Positions 50,068-61,864 of a DNA stretch of 64,000 nt are shown here, piece after piece; the first letter of the stretch is position 1, and the number at the start of each line of letters is the position of its first letter. A model generated the notes under the pieces. That model did not search any database and had not been told where the DNA came from. It saw only the letters and a program-made list of their open reading frames with translations. Position numbers and translations under genes: made by a program. The stretch is from NCBI RefSeq assembly GCF_005239225.2, contig NC_133299.1:14495154-14559153 (forward strand), written 5' to 3'. The stretch is from Populus alba. Taxonomy: Eukaryota; Streptophyta; Magnoliopsida; Malpighiales; Salicaceae.

Positions 50068-51174
50068 ATGGCTTTTTGATATTTCATATGTCACAGATCC
50101 TCATTGCATTTGTCCTCTGTTTGCTGGAAGCTAGATTCATCAGTTTATCATAGACCTTGTTTTTATCTCATAATCATTGTGATGGTACGAACCTGACTCT
50201 TATATATGAGAAAATGGTCTAGATATTCTTGTGATAAGTATGCATGAACAAGGATAGTGTGGAGAACTTGCTCGTTTTTCTTCACATCAGATTATCTTGA
50301 TGTCGATTTTCCCCTCTTGGTTGATTTGTAAATGCTCTGACTACTGCTACACTTCCAAAACTATGCATGTAAATTTACCGAAGTGGATGGTTTTCCCTGT
50401 GGATCATGCGCTGGTGCCTGCTGATCTCCAATGCTGGGTTGGCTTATGAAAGTTATGTGTTGGACACTTTTAAACCTTAAGCCTTTCTGTCTTTATTGCT
50501 GTTTCCTTATTAAATTTGCTAGTTGCGTTACTTGGGATAAAGTTGTTGAAGGTCTTTTCATGGATGAAAGAGGTATGCTGTAAACCCTGGAAGATTCTGG
50601 ATATTGCTGATAGTACTCATATTCTTAATGGTATGCTTTCAGGCCCTCAAAATTCTGAATTTCTTTTTTCTAAGGTACATATTCTGTCTTGTTATAACCA
50701 TTTTGTTTTTTGAAATTATGCTCATGCTGTACACATACTTTTGTAAATGAGTATTACAGCTAAAGAAAGGAACCAGCCATGTACTAATGTTGAAAGCAAT
50801 TGTTACATTTTTAGCTCCTAATCGCATTTGCCTCTAACTTCTTAAAGTTTGAATCATTTGACAGGTCCTTGAAATCGGAACTCAGAGGTCGATTAAATAC
50901 AGTAGGCTCCAGATAGATTTAATTTTAAGTATCAACAAGAACAAAGAGCCCCACAAAATTAAGTTAATTCAGTGCCTGAATTCCTCTGGTGATATCGTTG
51001 CAGATTTACAGTTGTTTTTTATGTTCATTCCGTGTATTTTCTTGAAATTTGCTGGTTTTGATGTTAATACTTCAGTGACATCTGCTATGCTGATGTTAAT
51101 GAACCTTCATTGGTCTTTAATGTATGAACAATTGCAGTTTGTAATGGTGGTCTTTTTGGAATTATGGATGTGTT

Positions 51175-51345
51175 TATTTTTTAAAATGTTTTTTATTTGG
51201 AAATGTATTAAAATAATATTTTTTTAAAAAAATATTTTTGATATCAAAATATTTAAAAATAAAAAATATATATATTAATTTAAAATAAAAAAATAAAAAA
51301 AAATAATTTTTTTTAAAAATACTTTTAAAACACAAAAACAAATAA
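51175..51345. mobile_element. AT-rich MITE-like insertion
   Basis: Family signature: ATGTATTAAAATAATATTTTT, TATTTTTGATATCAAAATAT, ATTAATTTAAAATAAAAAAA and TACTTTTAAAACACAAAAAC. Confidence 0.6.
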
Positions 51346-51404
51346 GAATTTAATGTCAAATTTGTTTCTAGTTCTCTTATTAGATTCATGTGTTTGGTAA
51401 TGTA

Positions 51405-51560
51405 GTGTAAGGTTTTTTTTTTATAAAAAATATATTGAAATGATTTTTTTAATATAAATTTTTTATTTATTTTTGACATCAATATATTAAGATCATTGAA
51501 AAGCATATGAAATGTATTAATTTGATATTTTTTATACAAAAAAATATTCTAAAAAGCTGG
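51405..51560. mobile_element. AT-rich MITE-like insertion
   Basis: Family signature: TATATTGAAATGATTTTTTT, TTATTTTTGACATCAATATA and AAAAGCATATGAAATGTATT. It lies about 60 bp from the previous insertion in the same orientation. Confidence 0.6.
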
Positions 51561-52543
51561 TTGAATCAAGTGATTCCACGGTTGAAAATCAAAATCATAT
51601 GCGAGTAACTTGTTAAGGATACAATCAATTGCTTATACATCGTATGATGGCGGCCGTAAAACTTGTGTTAACCTGTGAAATGATGGGAGTCTGAATCATA
51701 GTAGAAGATTTTCCATGTCCTCGCAGATGAGGAGACTAACCATAACCATTGCGCAGCCAATGGTGAGGTCAAAATGGAGGAAATTTCCTCCTGCTTGTAT
51801 CAACATCATTAATCTCACTTGTAGCATGGATTGTTGTTGGCTTTGTTAAAAAAACTAAAATTCTTGCACCCTTTTTGTTTTCCTTGACGAGCCTTTTGAC
51901 CTTCTCTCATTATCCTTCACCACTGCATGGACCTGAAAGATTCTTTTAAGCCTGGCCTGGTCAAATCCGTGGACCTGTCCTGTTTAATCAGAGGTTCACC
52001 ACTGTTTCAATTCAAGAATCACTGTTAAATGCACTGGTGTAAAACTCGATCCTATGAGGTTTGCACAAAAATAATAATAAAAAAAAAAAGATTGCAATTA
52101 GTTAGTGTGGTAAAACTCATGTGACATGTTCTTCTGTTAAGAACAAAATATGATTATTAGAGAGAGGGAGGGGGGGGGGATTCCCTTCTAATTCAATTCT
52201 AACATCTAGCAAAAAAAGAAGATTGAAGGATCATCGATTCATATCAACAAACTGATGCAAGGAGAACTGCAGTCACGATCCCATCTTTGCAAACAGAATT
52301 CAAGATCAAGCACAAAAAGTTCAGATAGTGACCAAGGCAACAGCCATTGTTTGTGGTATTTCCCTTGATGATCTATTTGATGACGGGATTACTGTTTTTT
52401 ACATACTTGAACAAATTCTATACTGCCTGTAGCTTGCATCCCACGTCCTGATCTAAGAAAAAACAAAACACTTTTGGCTTCTAACGGCCAATCATCATAC
52501 CAATTTCCTAGCTCTCAAAAAGATTATCAAGCATTTCCATGAT

Positions 52544-55500
52544 TTACAAAGCAATAGCAGACAAAAAGCATCTTTTCTTGATGGCCCTGGACTTCTTTTC
52601 TTGCCATCCCTGACCCTGCTTGAAATGTTCAACCTGCCATTTCGTAGGGGGTTAAAATAAATATGTGAAAAGACAGTAATGTGGAAGGTAACGTGGAGAT
52701 ATTTGCAGAAGGTAGCATACGGTATCTATCATGTTCTCATCAGATTCCAGCCCTCCAACAACATATATCGATTCCTTAATGGCGGCGGCGGCGGCATAGC
52801 CTCTAGGCTTGTTCATGGGTTCCCCAGGGATCCACGAGTCAAGACGAGGATCAAATATTTCTGTGGTTGAAACCATTGTGCTTCCATCATAACCACCCAA
52901 AGCATATCTAAAAAGGGAATTTTCCATAATTAACAGCATGCATGCATCCTGAAGCAGATACTAAAAAACCACAGATAGTGAAATTCATCAAGTAGCATAA
53001 TTCAAACCAATGAGAAAATAGCAGCCTAAAAGCAGCTGGAATGGTGCAACCATTATTTTACATCTCTAATTATTGAAAATTCAAGTCTCTTCTCTGCGGC
53101 CTAATTAAGGAGGATTACTTCTCTGCTGGGATGATGAAACTCAATATATTTAAACACCAAATTTTTAATTTGGGTAGGACTACTATTTGCAAGCTCATTA
53201 ATATATTACACAAACTGCTGCCTTTAACATATTAAGAAATGAAAACTTACAGTTTTTCATTCAAAACAACCAATGAATGGCAGCCCCTCTTTGCATTCAT
53301 GCTTGCAGTTCTGCTCCAAGAATGTTCTCTGGGATCAAATCTTTCAGCAGTCCTGAAAGAATAAAAGGTAGTCAGCCATTATAATGGATTTTTTTAATGT
53401 GAAGGGCCAATTTCCAATATGCTCCTAGCAGATTAAACACCCACAGTTTCCCTTCAAGACAGAGTAAAAAATCTGTAAACTACAGGCTCCTGTGGCAAGA
53501 TTATATAGTTGAAAAGGAACTACAAAGCAAAAAAATTAAACTTCAAGCAGGCTCCATCTCTATGTGAGTATTAACTTGGGAAACTATTGTCAGAAACAGC
53601 AGACATCCTCAACTCCCATATCCTCAATCTCATCTCAATCATTTATGCACATAAATGTGCTCGCTTGCATGTGTGTTTGCAGGTATTCATGCAAGTATTA
53701 CATGCTTCATAAATTTGAGCAAAGTTGCTAGCATAGAACATAAGACTAGTGATGAAACAAAAAGGAATGGCATGTTACAATACTTTGAATAATCACTCCC
53801 ATCAAATCCACCAGTTGCATAAAGTACACCATTGAGTTCCACAGCTGCAAGAGCAAATCGCTGGAACAAAACAAGGAAACAGTAGAACAGCCTTTAATCA
53901 AGTTATCCAAACATATCAAATCCAATGAAAGAGTTACTCGAGGTCATGAAAAGCAGACTTGAAAGGAAAAGCCAAAAAGAGAAAAACTAAATACAACTAT
54001 GTAAGAGGCACATGGGAAATCACAAGCAAATGAACCTGCTATCACAAACTTCATCCTTGACTAAGGGTATAATTGCCAGGTTCTAAAACCTTTGGAACTT
54101 CAAATAAATCCAAGAAGATCCACCAAAGGAAAATATAAAGCAAGACAAGCAGTGACATCTACCTTCTGTAGCATCGACCTTGTTGGGATCCACTTTCCAA
54201 TATCTAAAACAAGCATTTCAACATCTGCAAAGCATTCAACCCCATTTCCACCACCCATGGCAAATATTTTGTCATTTAAAGTAGCCCCAGCCAAACTCCC
54301 TTTCTTCCCGGTCAACGATGGGCGAGGGGTCCATTGATCATTTGCTGGATTGTATGATTCAACTTCATATGACATGAAAAAAAAATGTTAAGAAATAAAC
54401 AAGTTTTAGTAAAAAAAAAAAATTAAGAAACAGTAAGAGAGCTCATACCCGTGTCATACCACAACTGGCCATTCCCACCACCAAATACATAAAGCTCTTC
54501 ATGAAACTGTACAACTGAAGCATACGACCGAACAGAGCTCATTGGCCTCAAAGATTTCACTACATCTTGAGAGGGAAAATATAAACTGAAAGTCGACAAC
54601 CACGATTCACCATCATATCCCCCCATCAGATGGATGGCATCAGTAGGATCCAATTGCTCTTCCTCAAACAAATTATTGACTGTTTCATTAATGTCTGCCT
54701 TGGAAGGATTAGACATGGATTCCAACATCATACACCGATCTTGCAACTGTTGAATTTGTTCTTCAGCCTCAACCTGAAATGCCATCCAGAAAGCCATTCA
54801 TAAAAAATAAACAGCATATAAATGTAAAGGGACAAATACAAGCATGGACTGGTATCCATGAACATTGTGCCATAAGCTATAGCAGATTTTCTAAGGATGA
54901 GATGCAGAGTTTATGGCTGGGGAAAATATCATAGAGACCTAAATTTGAATATTTAACATCGCAGAAACAGATGCAAATCTATGATGAAGTCCATAAAGTA
55001 AAGTAGAAATGAGACAAACATGCCACATGTTCAAATCTTTGATCAGTTCAAGGACTCTAATTATAGAAAAACAGTACATGGAATTGTCTTGGGTATATCA
55101 TCTGCCAAGCTGAAGCCCTCCTCCAGGAAACTAGAATAAAATGATGTATCCAATTTCTAATCTACTCTTGTACAAATTTTTTTTAATGTACAAATAGTTA
55201 TTTAGGTGCATGTAATCGATTGCAGTGGGTCTCTTTTTCTCTAACCAGCAATACCAAATTGCCTCTAACTTCAGCATTTCTAGTTTAGCCTCTATGGAAA
55301 TATTCAATTTCATATCAACCTTTTTTTCCCTAGAATTCTTTGCCAAACATCAATCCACCTAATATAGTTATATACAATAGTTACGGAATTGCAAAGTAAA
55401 TTTTTTTCCTACAAATAACAAAGGCCATTACCAGTTAAAGACCAGTCCCTTCAATCACTCAACAAAAATATTGTAGCCAGTTCAATCCCACAGGATGTCC

Positions 55501-57131
55501 AATTACTTACCAATTGGCATGGAAAACTTCAATCTGCCTGAAGTTAAATAAAAAAAGGCATTTCAACTTCTAGAACATAGCAACTACAAAAACAGAAGTC
55601 TCGAGGCACTTAAACAATACCAGCTTCTGTTCTAAATAACCCATCTTCAGAGTTTGTTCTGTTCTAAAAGCCTTAAGCTCTTCCATCCCTTTAGCCAACT
55701 ACAAATATAGACAGAACAAAAACAGCAAGAGAGAGAAATGAATATCATTGAATAAAATGTTGTCATCCATGACACGATTACGATGAATAAATAACAGAAA
55801 AACTCCACCTGAGCAATGGTAGATTGACAAAAGGTACAAGGATTGACATCATTCTTTTCCTCTGAACCCATCTGCTCCTCTGCAGAAGCCTTCTCCTCCA
55901 AGTGCATATCTTCTGTGCCATCCCTCAAAGAAGAGGCTTGAGTTTCAGATCTGAGAGCCAATTCTTGCAGCTTCTTGAATATTAGCCTTTTCTCTTCTTG
56001 TTCCACTGCTGTCACACCCAACTGATCTTTCACTGGTTGATTATCTACATCTGAAGAAGCAATGTGTGCAGAATCTGATTTTGTACTTGAATTATCAGTG
56101 TGGTCAATTTCTGAAGCAGGCAAGTTGTCTCCCTCATCTTCCTCTCTTGATTTAGATAAGGGACCAGGTTGGATTATGTTTCTCCACTTCTCTATCTTCT
56201 GTGGCAGTACAGAGGTTCCAGGGGAAACAGGTAAAGATGCTAATAAGGACATCAGCTTACTGGTTTGAACATGGTCAAGCTCAAACCAGAAATGATTAAG
56301 ATTGTAGTAGTTATCTGCAATGATCGGTTTAAACTGTTCTTCACGCAGTGGTTGACATTGCAGCCGCACGTGAATTTGAACCTTGTTGACCAAACCATAA
56401 TTTCAGAAGAACAGTATTCTTGATTATAATGCAAAGTGTTCTCCATATAACCTTAATGACTAAAAAAATCAGAGTATTTAAGACAAACCTTCATTTAATA
56501 CCTGGGAAGGATATAGTGTTCGTTGTGCACCATCACTGGTCCAGCCATACGGGTTTATGTTCATTTGGCCAGAGCTAGCAGCCTCATATATCCCATAAAG
56601 TTTCCTGTCACTATAGTTGAATAGGAAGAGAGGCAGGCCGGGATCAATATTCTTTACATAAGAAAAATGCTGACCCGGTAAACCTGTTCAAATTGAAAGA
56701 AAAATTTTATGATGCCTGGGATACAAATGTGAGCCTGATAATCTACCACCATTTAACATGCTTCTCAATAAATATTATATTTTATAATAATGCTCATTGT
56801 TCTCCTCCGATGCTTCACTATTTATGAGCATAGGGGCCAAGATAAACACCAGAATCACATAGTGAATTCGACGTGCATGAATTCATTACCAGTTACATCA
56901 CTAAAACATGATCTTACCAAATAGTAATAAGAACATCCAAGAGGTACTATAAAACAAACAAGGTAATCAAACAAATGCAGAGAACTGACCAAAGAGTTGT
57001 TTGGATAAGCACTCTCTTATCGTATTGTTCGTACAAACAAATATTACACCTCCAAGCTGACTCTTCTTCAAATTTCTAGCATACATATTGTCAATCGCCA
57101 GGTTACTTGGCACCCGCCCACCTTTTTCCAT
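52544..57131 (-). CDS. DCD domain - coiled coil - Kelch repeat protein (At5g01660-like), 651 aa
   Basis: Ten coding exons on the minus strand: 56990-57131, 56502-56683, 55809-56381, 55621-55698, 54449-54773, 54163-54362, 53784-53860, 53251-53352, 52721-52907 and 52544-52633. Every junction is GT-AG and phases close to 652 codons. Residues about 21-150 are a plant-specific DCD (development and cell death) domain: LKKSQLGGVIFVC, LSKQLFGLPGQHF, PLFLFNYSDRKLYGIYEA, MNINPYGW and FWFELDHVQ. A polar, acidic linker and a coiled coil (LEQKLVEAEEQIQQLQDRC, about 300-345) follow. Six Kelch repeats then show the GG...Y...W pattern (HLMGGYDGESW, YVFGGGNGQLW, FAMGGGNG, YATGGFDGSDY, YALGGYDGS, YVVGGLESDE). 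DCD proteins are tied to ER-stress and pathogen-induced cell death; the function of the Kelch subclass is unproven. The start used is the first Met in the 5'-most coding exon (acceptor at 57156); an upstream coding exon cannot be excluded, since relatives often have about 20-30 more N-terminal residues. Confidence 0.9.
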
Positions 57132-57155
57132 CGAATAATGCCTGTGCTTTCCTCC

Positions 57156-57723
57156 CTGCTACCATCAATCACAACATTAATGGTCAACCTCAAAGACCCC
57201 TCCAAGTTTCCCAAAAAGCAAAAAAAATAGTGTTAAATACAAAGAACAAAACATTAATTTCACGCCTTCTCCAAGTCCAATTCAAGGCTTGTGATCAATC
57301 ATTTCTCATGACAAAAGACATTAAGCATTGAAGAAAAGAAAACGTTTGTGAGGCATAAAATCGAACACGTGGTAGACTACATGTTAGTCACACACAAATT
57401 TAATCACAAACTCCTAAAAAAAACACATTATTATTTTTTATGAATTTAAAAATAAAATAACTAAAGTAAATTAAACAGAGTAGGAATGAAGAAAGGCACA
57501 ATCTGTCCAGAGAAATAAATGTATTAAAACCCTAATAAATTCCAAATTCTCTCAAAAAATATTTCGATGCCAATGCCAAAATATTCAAAAAAAAAAAATC
57601 AAAATCGGTTCATATTGTTAGATACAGAGAAAAGAGAGAGAGAAGAGAGAATCGTACTGTTGAGGGAGTGGGTTAGGGTCAGAGAGTGAGCAAGTGAAGA
57701 GAGGTTAAACTTTAAAGGAAAGG

Positions 57724-57759
<36 letters not shown>

Positions 57760-57785
57760 AACAAAGCAAGGCTTTCGTCCCTATG
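57156..57785 (-). promoter_or_regulatory. Probable 5' leader of the Kelch-DCD gene with intron and (GA)n element
   Basis: Read on the minus strand: a presumed start of transcription near 57775-57780, a (GA)n run (57729-57758, GAGA/BPC-type element), a CT-rich leader, then an intron ending in GATGGTAGCAG at 57156. The leader contains a small uORF (ATGAACCGATTTTGA, near 57613-57599) and a longer open frame from 57796 that probably starts upstream of the transcript. The donor of the 5' UTR intron was not identified with certainty. Confidence 0.4.
57729..57758. repeat. (TC)n/(GA)n microsatellite in the Kelch-DCD leader
   Basis: About 15 perfect TC units on the plus strand, GA on the sense strand of the gene. 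Confidence 0.95.
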
Positions 57786-57789
57786 CAGT

Positions 57790-57832
57790 ATCCCACATCG
57801 GATGAATATAAAGATCATACACGTTTATATTC
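57790..57832 (+). promoter_or_regulatory. snRNA-type promoter: USE plus TATA with Pol III spacing
   Basis: ATCCCACATCG at 57790-57800 matches the plant snRNA upstream sequence element (RTCCCACATCG). After 23 bp comes TTTATATTC (57824-57832). Spacing of about 23-26 bp is the Pol III (U6/U3-type) arrangement; Pol II snRNA genes have about ten bases more. An opposite-facing TTTATATTC lies at 57812-57804 (minus strand), in the right place for the TATA box of the Kelch-DCD gene, making a GAATATAAA / TTTATATTC palindrome with an 11-bp centre. The USE word also occurs near the 5' ends of some plant LTRs, the main alternative. Confidence 0.5.
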
Positions 57833-57850
57833 ACCGCTAGCCAAGATTGG

Positions 57851-57969
57851 GCTGTTGGGTCGCGAGTCTGTGCCTTTCCTCAAAGGGCTGAGACGAGTGT
57901 GAAGTCTCGACTTGATGCTGCTGCTATACAGTTAATCACTCGGTTCATAGTAGACTGTGGATCCATTTT
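57851..57969 (+). ncRNA. Candidate Pol III-transcribed non-coding RNA, about 115-120 nt
   Basis: A start about 27-31 bp from the TATA box falls at G-rich 57850-57855. The next ~115 bases are more GC-rich than the surroundings and can pair locally (GTCT..GCCTTT / AAAGG.GC..AGAC around 57867-57895; GAGAC / GTCTC at 57890-57909). They end at seven T (57966-57972), a strong Pol III terminator. It is not U6, U3, 7SL, U6atac or another spliceosomal RNA that I can recognise, and there is no telomere-repeat template. It could be an unannotated snoRNA or lineage-specific RNA, or merely a remnant promoter. Confidence 0.35.
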
Positions 57970-58049
57970 TTTCTCTCTCTTCAGAGGCCCATAGCTTTCA
58001 TGCGTTTTTTTTTTTCTTCAAGCCTGTATGAGTACAATATATAAAATTT

Positions 58050-58230
58050 AGATGGTGTTTGTCATTGCTGTATTTAAAAAAATATATATATTAAACTTTT
58101 TTCATTTCAAATTATTTATTTATATTTTTCAATCGTTGGTACTAAAATTAAATTTTAAAAAATTTAAAATCAAAATATTATTTTAATATATTTTATTAAA
58201 AAAAAAACTTTAAAAATCAACCACACCTCT
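58050..58230. mobile_element. AT-rich MITE-like insertion
   Basis: GGTGTTTGTCATTGCTG start, TATTATTTTAATATATTTTA and TTAAAAATCAACCACACC end fit the recurrent family. Ends were assigned by eye. Confidence 0.55.
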
Positions 58231-58299
58231 TTATATCTATATTACCCAAATATAAAAATCTTTAAAAAAAAGTCATTACATTCTCCAAGTTTGCAGAGT

Positions 58300-58462
58300 G
58301 TATTTGTTTTTATATTTAAAAAGTGTTTTTGAAATATTTTTTATTTTAAATTAATTTTTTATAATTTTAAATTATTTTGATATGTAGATATAAAAACTAA
58401 ATTAAAAAAAAATAAAAAATGTATTATTTTAATATATTTTAAAATAAAAAAAAAAAAAAAAA
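58300..58462. mobile_element. AT-rich MITE-like insertion
   Basis: GTATTTGTTTTTATATTT, AAATTATTTTGATATGTAGA and TATTATTTTAATATATTTTA, in the same order as elsewhere. Confidence 0.6.
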
Positions 58463-58995
58463 CTGTCACGGCAATCCCAATCAGTACCGCAGAATTGAAG
58501 CTCATCTCAACCACTACATGCAAAAGTCTGGGAATCTATCATCAACAGAAATTTGCAAATGAAGTGACATTCAAAATATCTCCTCTTTCACAATTATAAA
58601 TTCAAATTGTCCCATAAGTGCTGGCTTCATCTTTAATGCTTGAAACTTGAAAGAGGATGCAGCCAAATCCATATGGGCTGGGTCTAGGATCAAGAGACCT
58701 ATAGGTTGTAGCCCGACAGCTGCATCCAATAAGTGACTTATTACCCAAAGAGGTAATCTAAAACCTAGCCATTCGGATGCCACCTGCACCTCTTCCATCT
58801 AGGCTGGTTCAGGCTAACAAGGTCCATGCCAGTGATGTGCAAAACTTGTGGTGTGTGTTTGATTTTGCAGTGGTTCTGTGCTTTTAGGGTTTTTTGTTTT
58901 TTTGGAACAATGGAGGAGAGACAAACTAGCTAGCTCTGAAGAATCAAATACCAGTATGATAAGCTTGAAGAAGGTAATTTAGAGGGTATTCGGTG
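58463..58995. other. Intergenic, unassigned open frame on minus strand
   Basis: The minus strand has a 75-codon open frame (58571-58798) without recognisable motifs or splice partners. It is not called a gene. Otherwise nothing is seen. Confidence 0.45.
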
Positions 58996-58999
58996 TTGT

Positions 59000-59165
59000 A
59001 TTGGGTGTTGAATTTTTTTTTATTTAAAGTAAATTAAAATAATATATATATATATATATATAAATTAACATGAACACATCTAAAAATTCTAAAAAAATAA
59101 TAATTTAAAGTAAAAAAAATTAAATTAAATTAAATTTTTTAAAAAACACAAAAATAAAAATGTCA
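59000..59165. mobile_element. AT-rich MITE-like insertion with (TA)n
   Basis: TTTATTTAAAGTAAATTAAAATAATA-type start, a (TA)10 run (59041-59061), and TTTTAAAAAACACAAAAATA toward the end. Confidence 0.5.
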
Positions 59166-59184
59166 AATTCTTGGTGGAAGGTAA

Positions 59185-59530
59185 GGGTGGTTATTTTCGG
59201 TTCGATTCGGTTTTTATAAAAAAAAATAACAAAACCGGAATTTTATTTTAAAAAACGAAACCGGTTTGAACTGAACAATTTCAGTTCGGTTTTTTAGAAC
59301 AAAATCGGTTCAAATTGGTTTTGCTTGGTTTTTTCAGTTTAGCTCGGTTTTTTCTGGTTTGACTTGATTTTCAGTTCGGCCTAGCTTTGGCTTGGTTTTT
59401 TTTTGTTTGGATTCGATTTTGTTTTTTCAGTTTCAGATTTATAAAACAAAACCGGTCGGTTTTTTTAATTTTAATCAGTTTTTTTTATAATTTGATTTTT
59501 TTTTTTTTTTTTTTCTAGTTTTTCTTATTT
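59185..59530. repeat. CGGTT-rich degenerate repeat (TTCGGTTCGATTCGG words)
   Basis: Many short variants of CGGTTTTTT, CAGTTCGGTT, AAAACCGG and GGTTTGACTTG are packed together, ending in a T-rich tract. This low-complexity style is common in plant genomes. No gene is seen. Confidence 0.7.
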
Positions 59531-60240
59531 TAATTAAATTTTTAGTTTTTTTGCTTACTACTAATGGAAGGCATCTCGAATCCTTCGATTTTAGCTTTGC
59601 CAAATAGTCCGTATATGCATGTTTTAGGTGTGAAAAGGAAGCAAAAAGAAAAAAAAACTATAAATTATATTTTCTTTTAATGAAAATTTAAAGAAAATAA
59701 TCATAACGAGAATTATGCAAAACCCGTAATATCTATCAATTAACCTAACACACGCTAGTGGCTCGAATTATTGCACCTATGCATCCTGTAATGTTCATTT
59801 GATGTAAGAAAAAAGCAGAGTAGAAAATCCAATGAACAGGAATCAAAATCGGCCATGTTTTTCAGGGATGCTTTCACACCAGACATGTCACAAACTTTTT
59901 CTAGTGAAGTTCTATTCCAGATTTGAACCAGTACGGATTTTGATTATTATTATTATTATTTTTTCTCCGTTTCATGATAATGGTTGATCTTGGATTCAAA
60001 ACCCCATGACCATTTTTCATGCTTTTGTTCGTTGTCATAAATGTCAACTGGATTTTTAACACAAAAGTCTAGCTTTTAGTTAATTTCAGGGGAAATCATG
60101 AGAGAGGAATCGGTGTTGCACAGTCGTTCCTTTGGTTCTTGGCAGTGCACAGCACTGTTGGTGTCCTGTTCAATTTAATTGCCAATTGATGATGGGACAT
60201 TCTACTGTCTCTTATTGTTTCCTTTCTTCCTAGTAAAAAA
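59531..60240. other. Intergenic, no gene seen
   Basis: No exon, RNA or repeat recognised apart from a short TTA/ATT microsatellite near 59943-59960. Confidence 0.5.
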
Positions 60241-60242
60241 AT

Positions 60243-60275
60243 AGAAGAAGAAGAAGAAGAAGAAGAAGAAGAAGA
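60243..60275. repeat. (GAA)n microsatellite
   Basis: Eleven AAG/GAA units without interruption. Confidence 0.95.
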
Positions 60276-60289
60276 GTCGTGATTATTGT

Positions 60290-60490
60290 TTCTATATTTT
60301 AAAAGTATTTTTATAAAATTTTAAAAAAAATTAATTTTTTATTAACTTTAAATTAATATATTTTTAGTGTTTTTAAAATTATTTTAATATGCTTGTATCA
60401 AAAATAATTTTTAAAAAAATAAAAAAACATCATTATCATGCATTTTAATATGAAAAGTTATTTAAAAAAACAATATTGCAATCACTCGCT
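60290..60490. mobile_element. AT-rich MITE-like insertion
   Basis: TATTTTAAAAGTATTTTTAT, AAATTATTTTAATATGCTTG and TCATGCATTTTAATATGAAA; the family order is clear. Confidence 0.6.
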
Positions 60491-60549
60491 AAACAAACTC
60501 ATAGGTATTCAAATCGTCTAGAAGAGTAGTGGCTAACTTATTTAGATTT

Positions 60550-60840
60550 TGATATTGTGATAATAGGTATTTTTTAAAGTATTTTTTATTTATAAATATA
60601 TTGAAATAATATTTATTTTTTAAAAATTTTATTTTCAACACTGATACATTAAAACGATTTGAAAACATCAAAAAAAATTAATTTGAAGCAAATAAAAAAA
60701 TTATTTTTTAAAAAAGAGTTATTCTGAAATGCAAAAATCAAATAGATTCTTAGTATTATGGTACACGATACTTTATAAAAATATTTTTTAATGGAAAAAT
60801 ATATTAAATTAATGTTTTTTTTTAAAAAAAAAAAAACAAG
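60550..60840. mobile_element. Two adjoining AT-rich MITE-like insertions
   Basis: 60550-60750 has CACTGATACATTAAAACGAT and AAATTAATTTGAAGCAAATA, a relatively well-kept version of the family core. 60760-60840 has TACACGATACTTTATAAAAA and AAATATATTAAATTAATG, a shorter piece. Confidence 0.55.
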
Positions 60841-61864
60841 AATCATCAACTACTATTATATTCATAAGTACTTACATACTTGATGAACACCCAATTACTT
60901 GGTTCCATCACTCAAAGCTTGAAGACTAGCTAATCTTGTCTGTTGACTAAAGTATGAAAGTTCTAAAAATCAGAAAGAAAAAAAAGGGTCCCATGATGCC
61001 CTTCTGCTGATTACTGTTTAGGTTACCAATTTCTCAATCCATAATTAATAGATAGCACATGGGGAGTCAAATATTGCCCTATAGAATTGGCTATCACTTT
61101 GTTTGATGTGAAGTAAATCAAGCCTTCTTATAATTATGTTGGTTGAGATAACATGAGCGATGGACAAATATAGGCTAGCCATGATGGTGTGTGTATACTT
61201 TGTATGTGTTAATTTCTTATTGATTTAAAATTATCAATGATGATACTAGGAAAACTTTGAATTTTGATCTTGATCTTTCAACAATTAGTTAATAAGCTTG
61301 CTAGAATAATTGGAATTTGACCACTAGTTGATAAACTTGTGAAACGGTTAGACTTGACCGCTACTTGATAAGTTGACGAGGTGACTGAACTTGGTTGTTA
61401 CATACTCTCTTGAAAAACAATTTTACAATCAAAATAAGAGAAATAATGTGTAGGAAAGAGAAAGAAAATGAGAAATGCAAGGAGTATGTGTTCCTCTTGT
61501 ATGAACTTGAGTTCTCCTCTTTGTCATCTCTTGAATGAACTTATATTTACTTGATGATTTAGGGTATATAAACACTTCGATCACATGAATTTATCTCGTG
61601 GAAAGTACAAGTATTGATGAAGAGAATAATTAATTTTTCCTTACAAGTAACCTGAAAATATAAGTTGTTAGTTGTTGTGTCATTAATGAAAAAAGTTATT
61701 ACTTATGGGCCATTGGCGAAATGGTTTGCGCTATATGGGAAAATAGGTCAACAGGTGATAGTTATCAGCAAGAAAAACATTTGTACTAACAATCCATGTT
61801 ACGAGGGTGTCTGCACCGCGTTGCATCAAAATTTAATTTTTTTTGTATGTTTTGGACCGCTTTA
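60841..61864. other. Intergenic, no gene recognised
   Basis: Short open frames only (for example 61665-61865), without recognisable motifs. TTGACCACTAGTTGATAA-like words recur at 61280-61375 as a weak local repeat. Confidence 0.45.

Larger units (their letters stand above)
50068..52543. other. Convergent intergenic region SIEL / Kelch gene
   Basis: Contains the SIEL 3' UTR, two MITE-like insertions (listed separately) and AT-rich DNA with a 9-G run near 52171. No further exon is recognised, although small open frames occur at 50516-50713 and 51012-51227. Confidence 0.55.

Noticed and set aside
51174..51539. 121-codon Lys/Phe/Ile-rich frame on the minus strand
   Set aside because: Produced by the AT-rich MITE-like insertions; composition is not protein-like.
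57851..57969. Telomerase RNA, U6, U3 or 7SL at the USE/TATA promoter
   Set aside because: Plant telomerase RNA also uses this promoter type, but no CTAAACCC template is present; the characteristic 5' ends of U6, U3 and 7SL are absent too.
58571..58798. 75-codon open frame on the minus strand
   Set aside because: No motif, splice partner or promoter; too short to support on its own.
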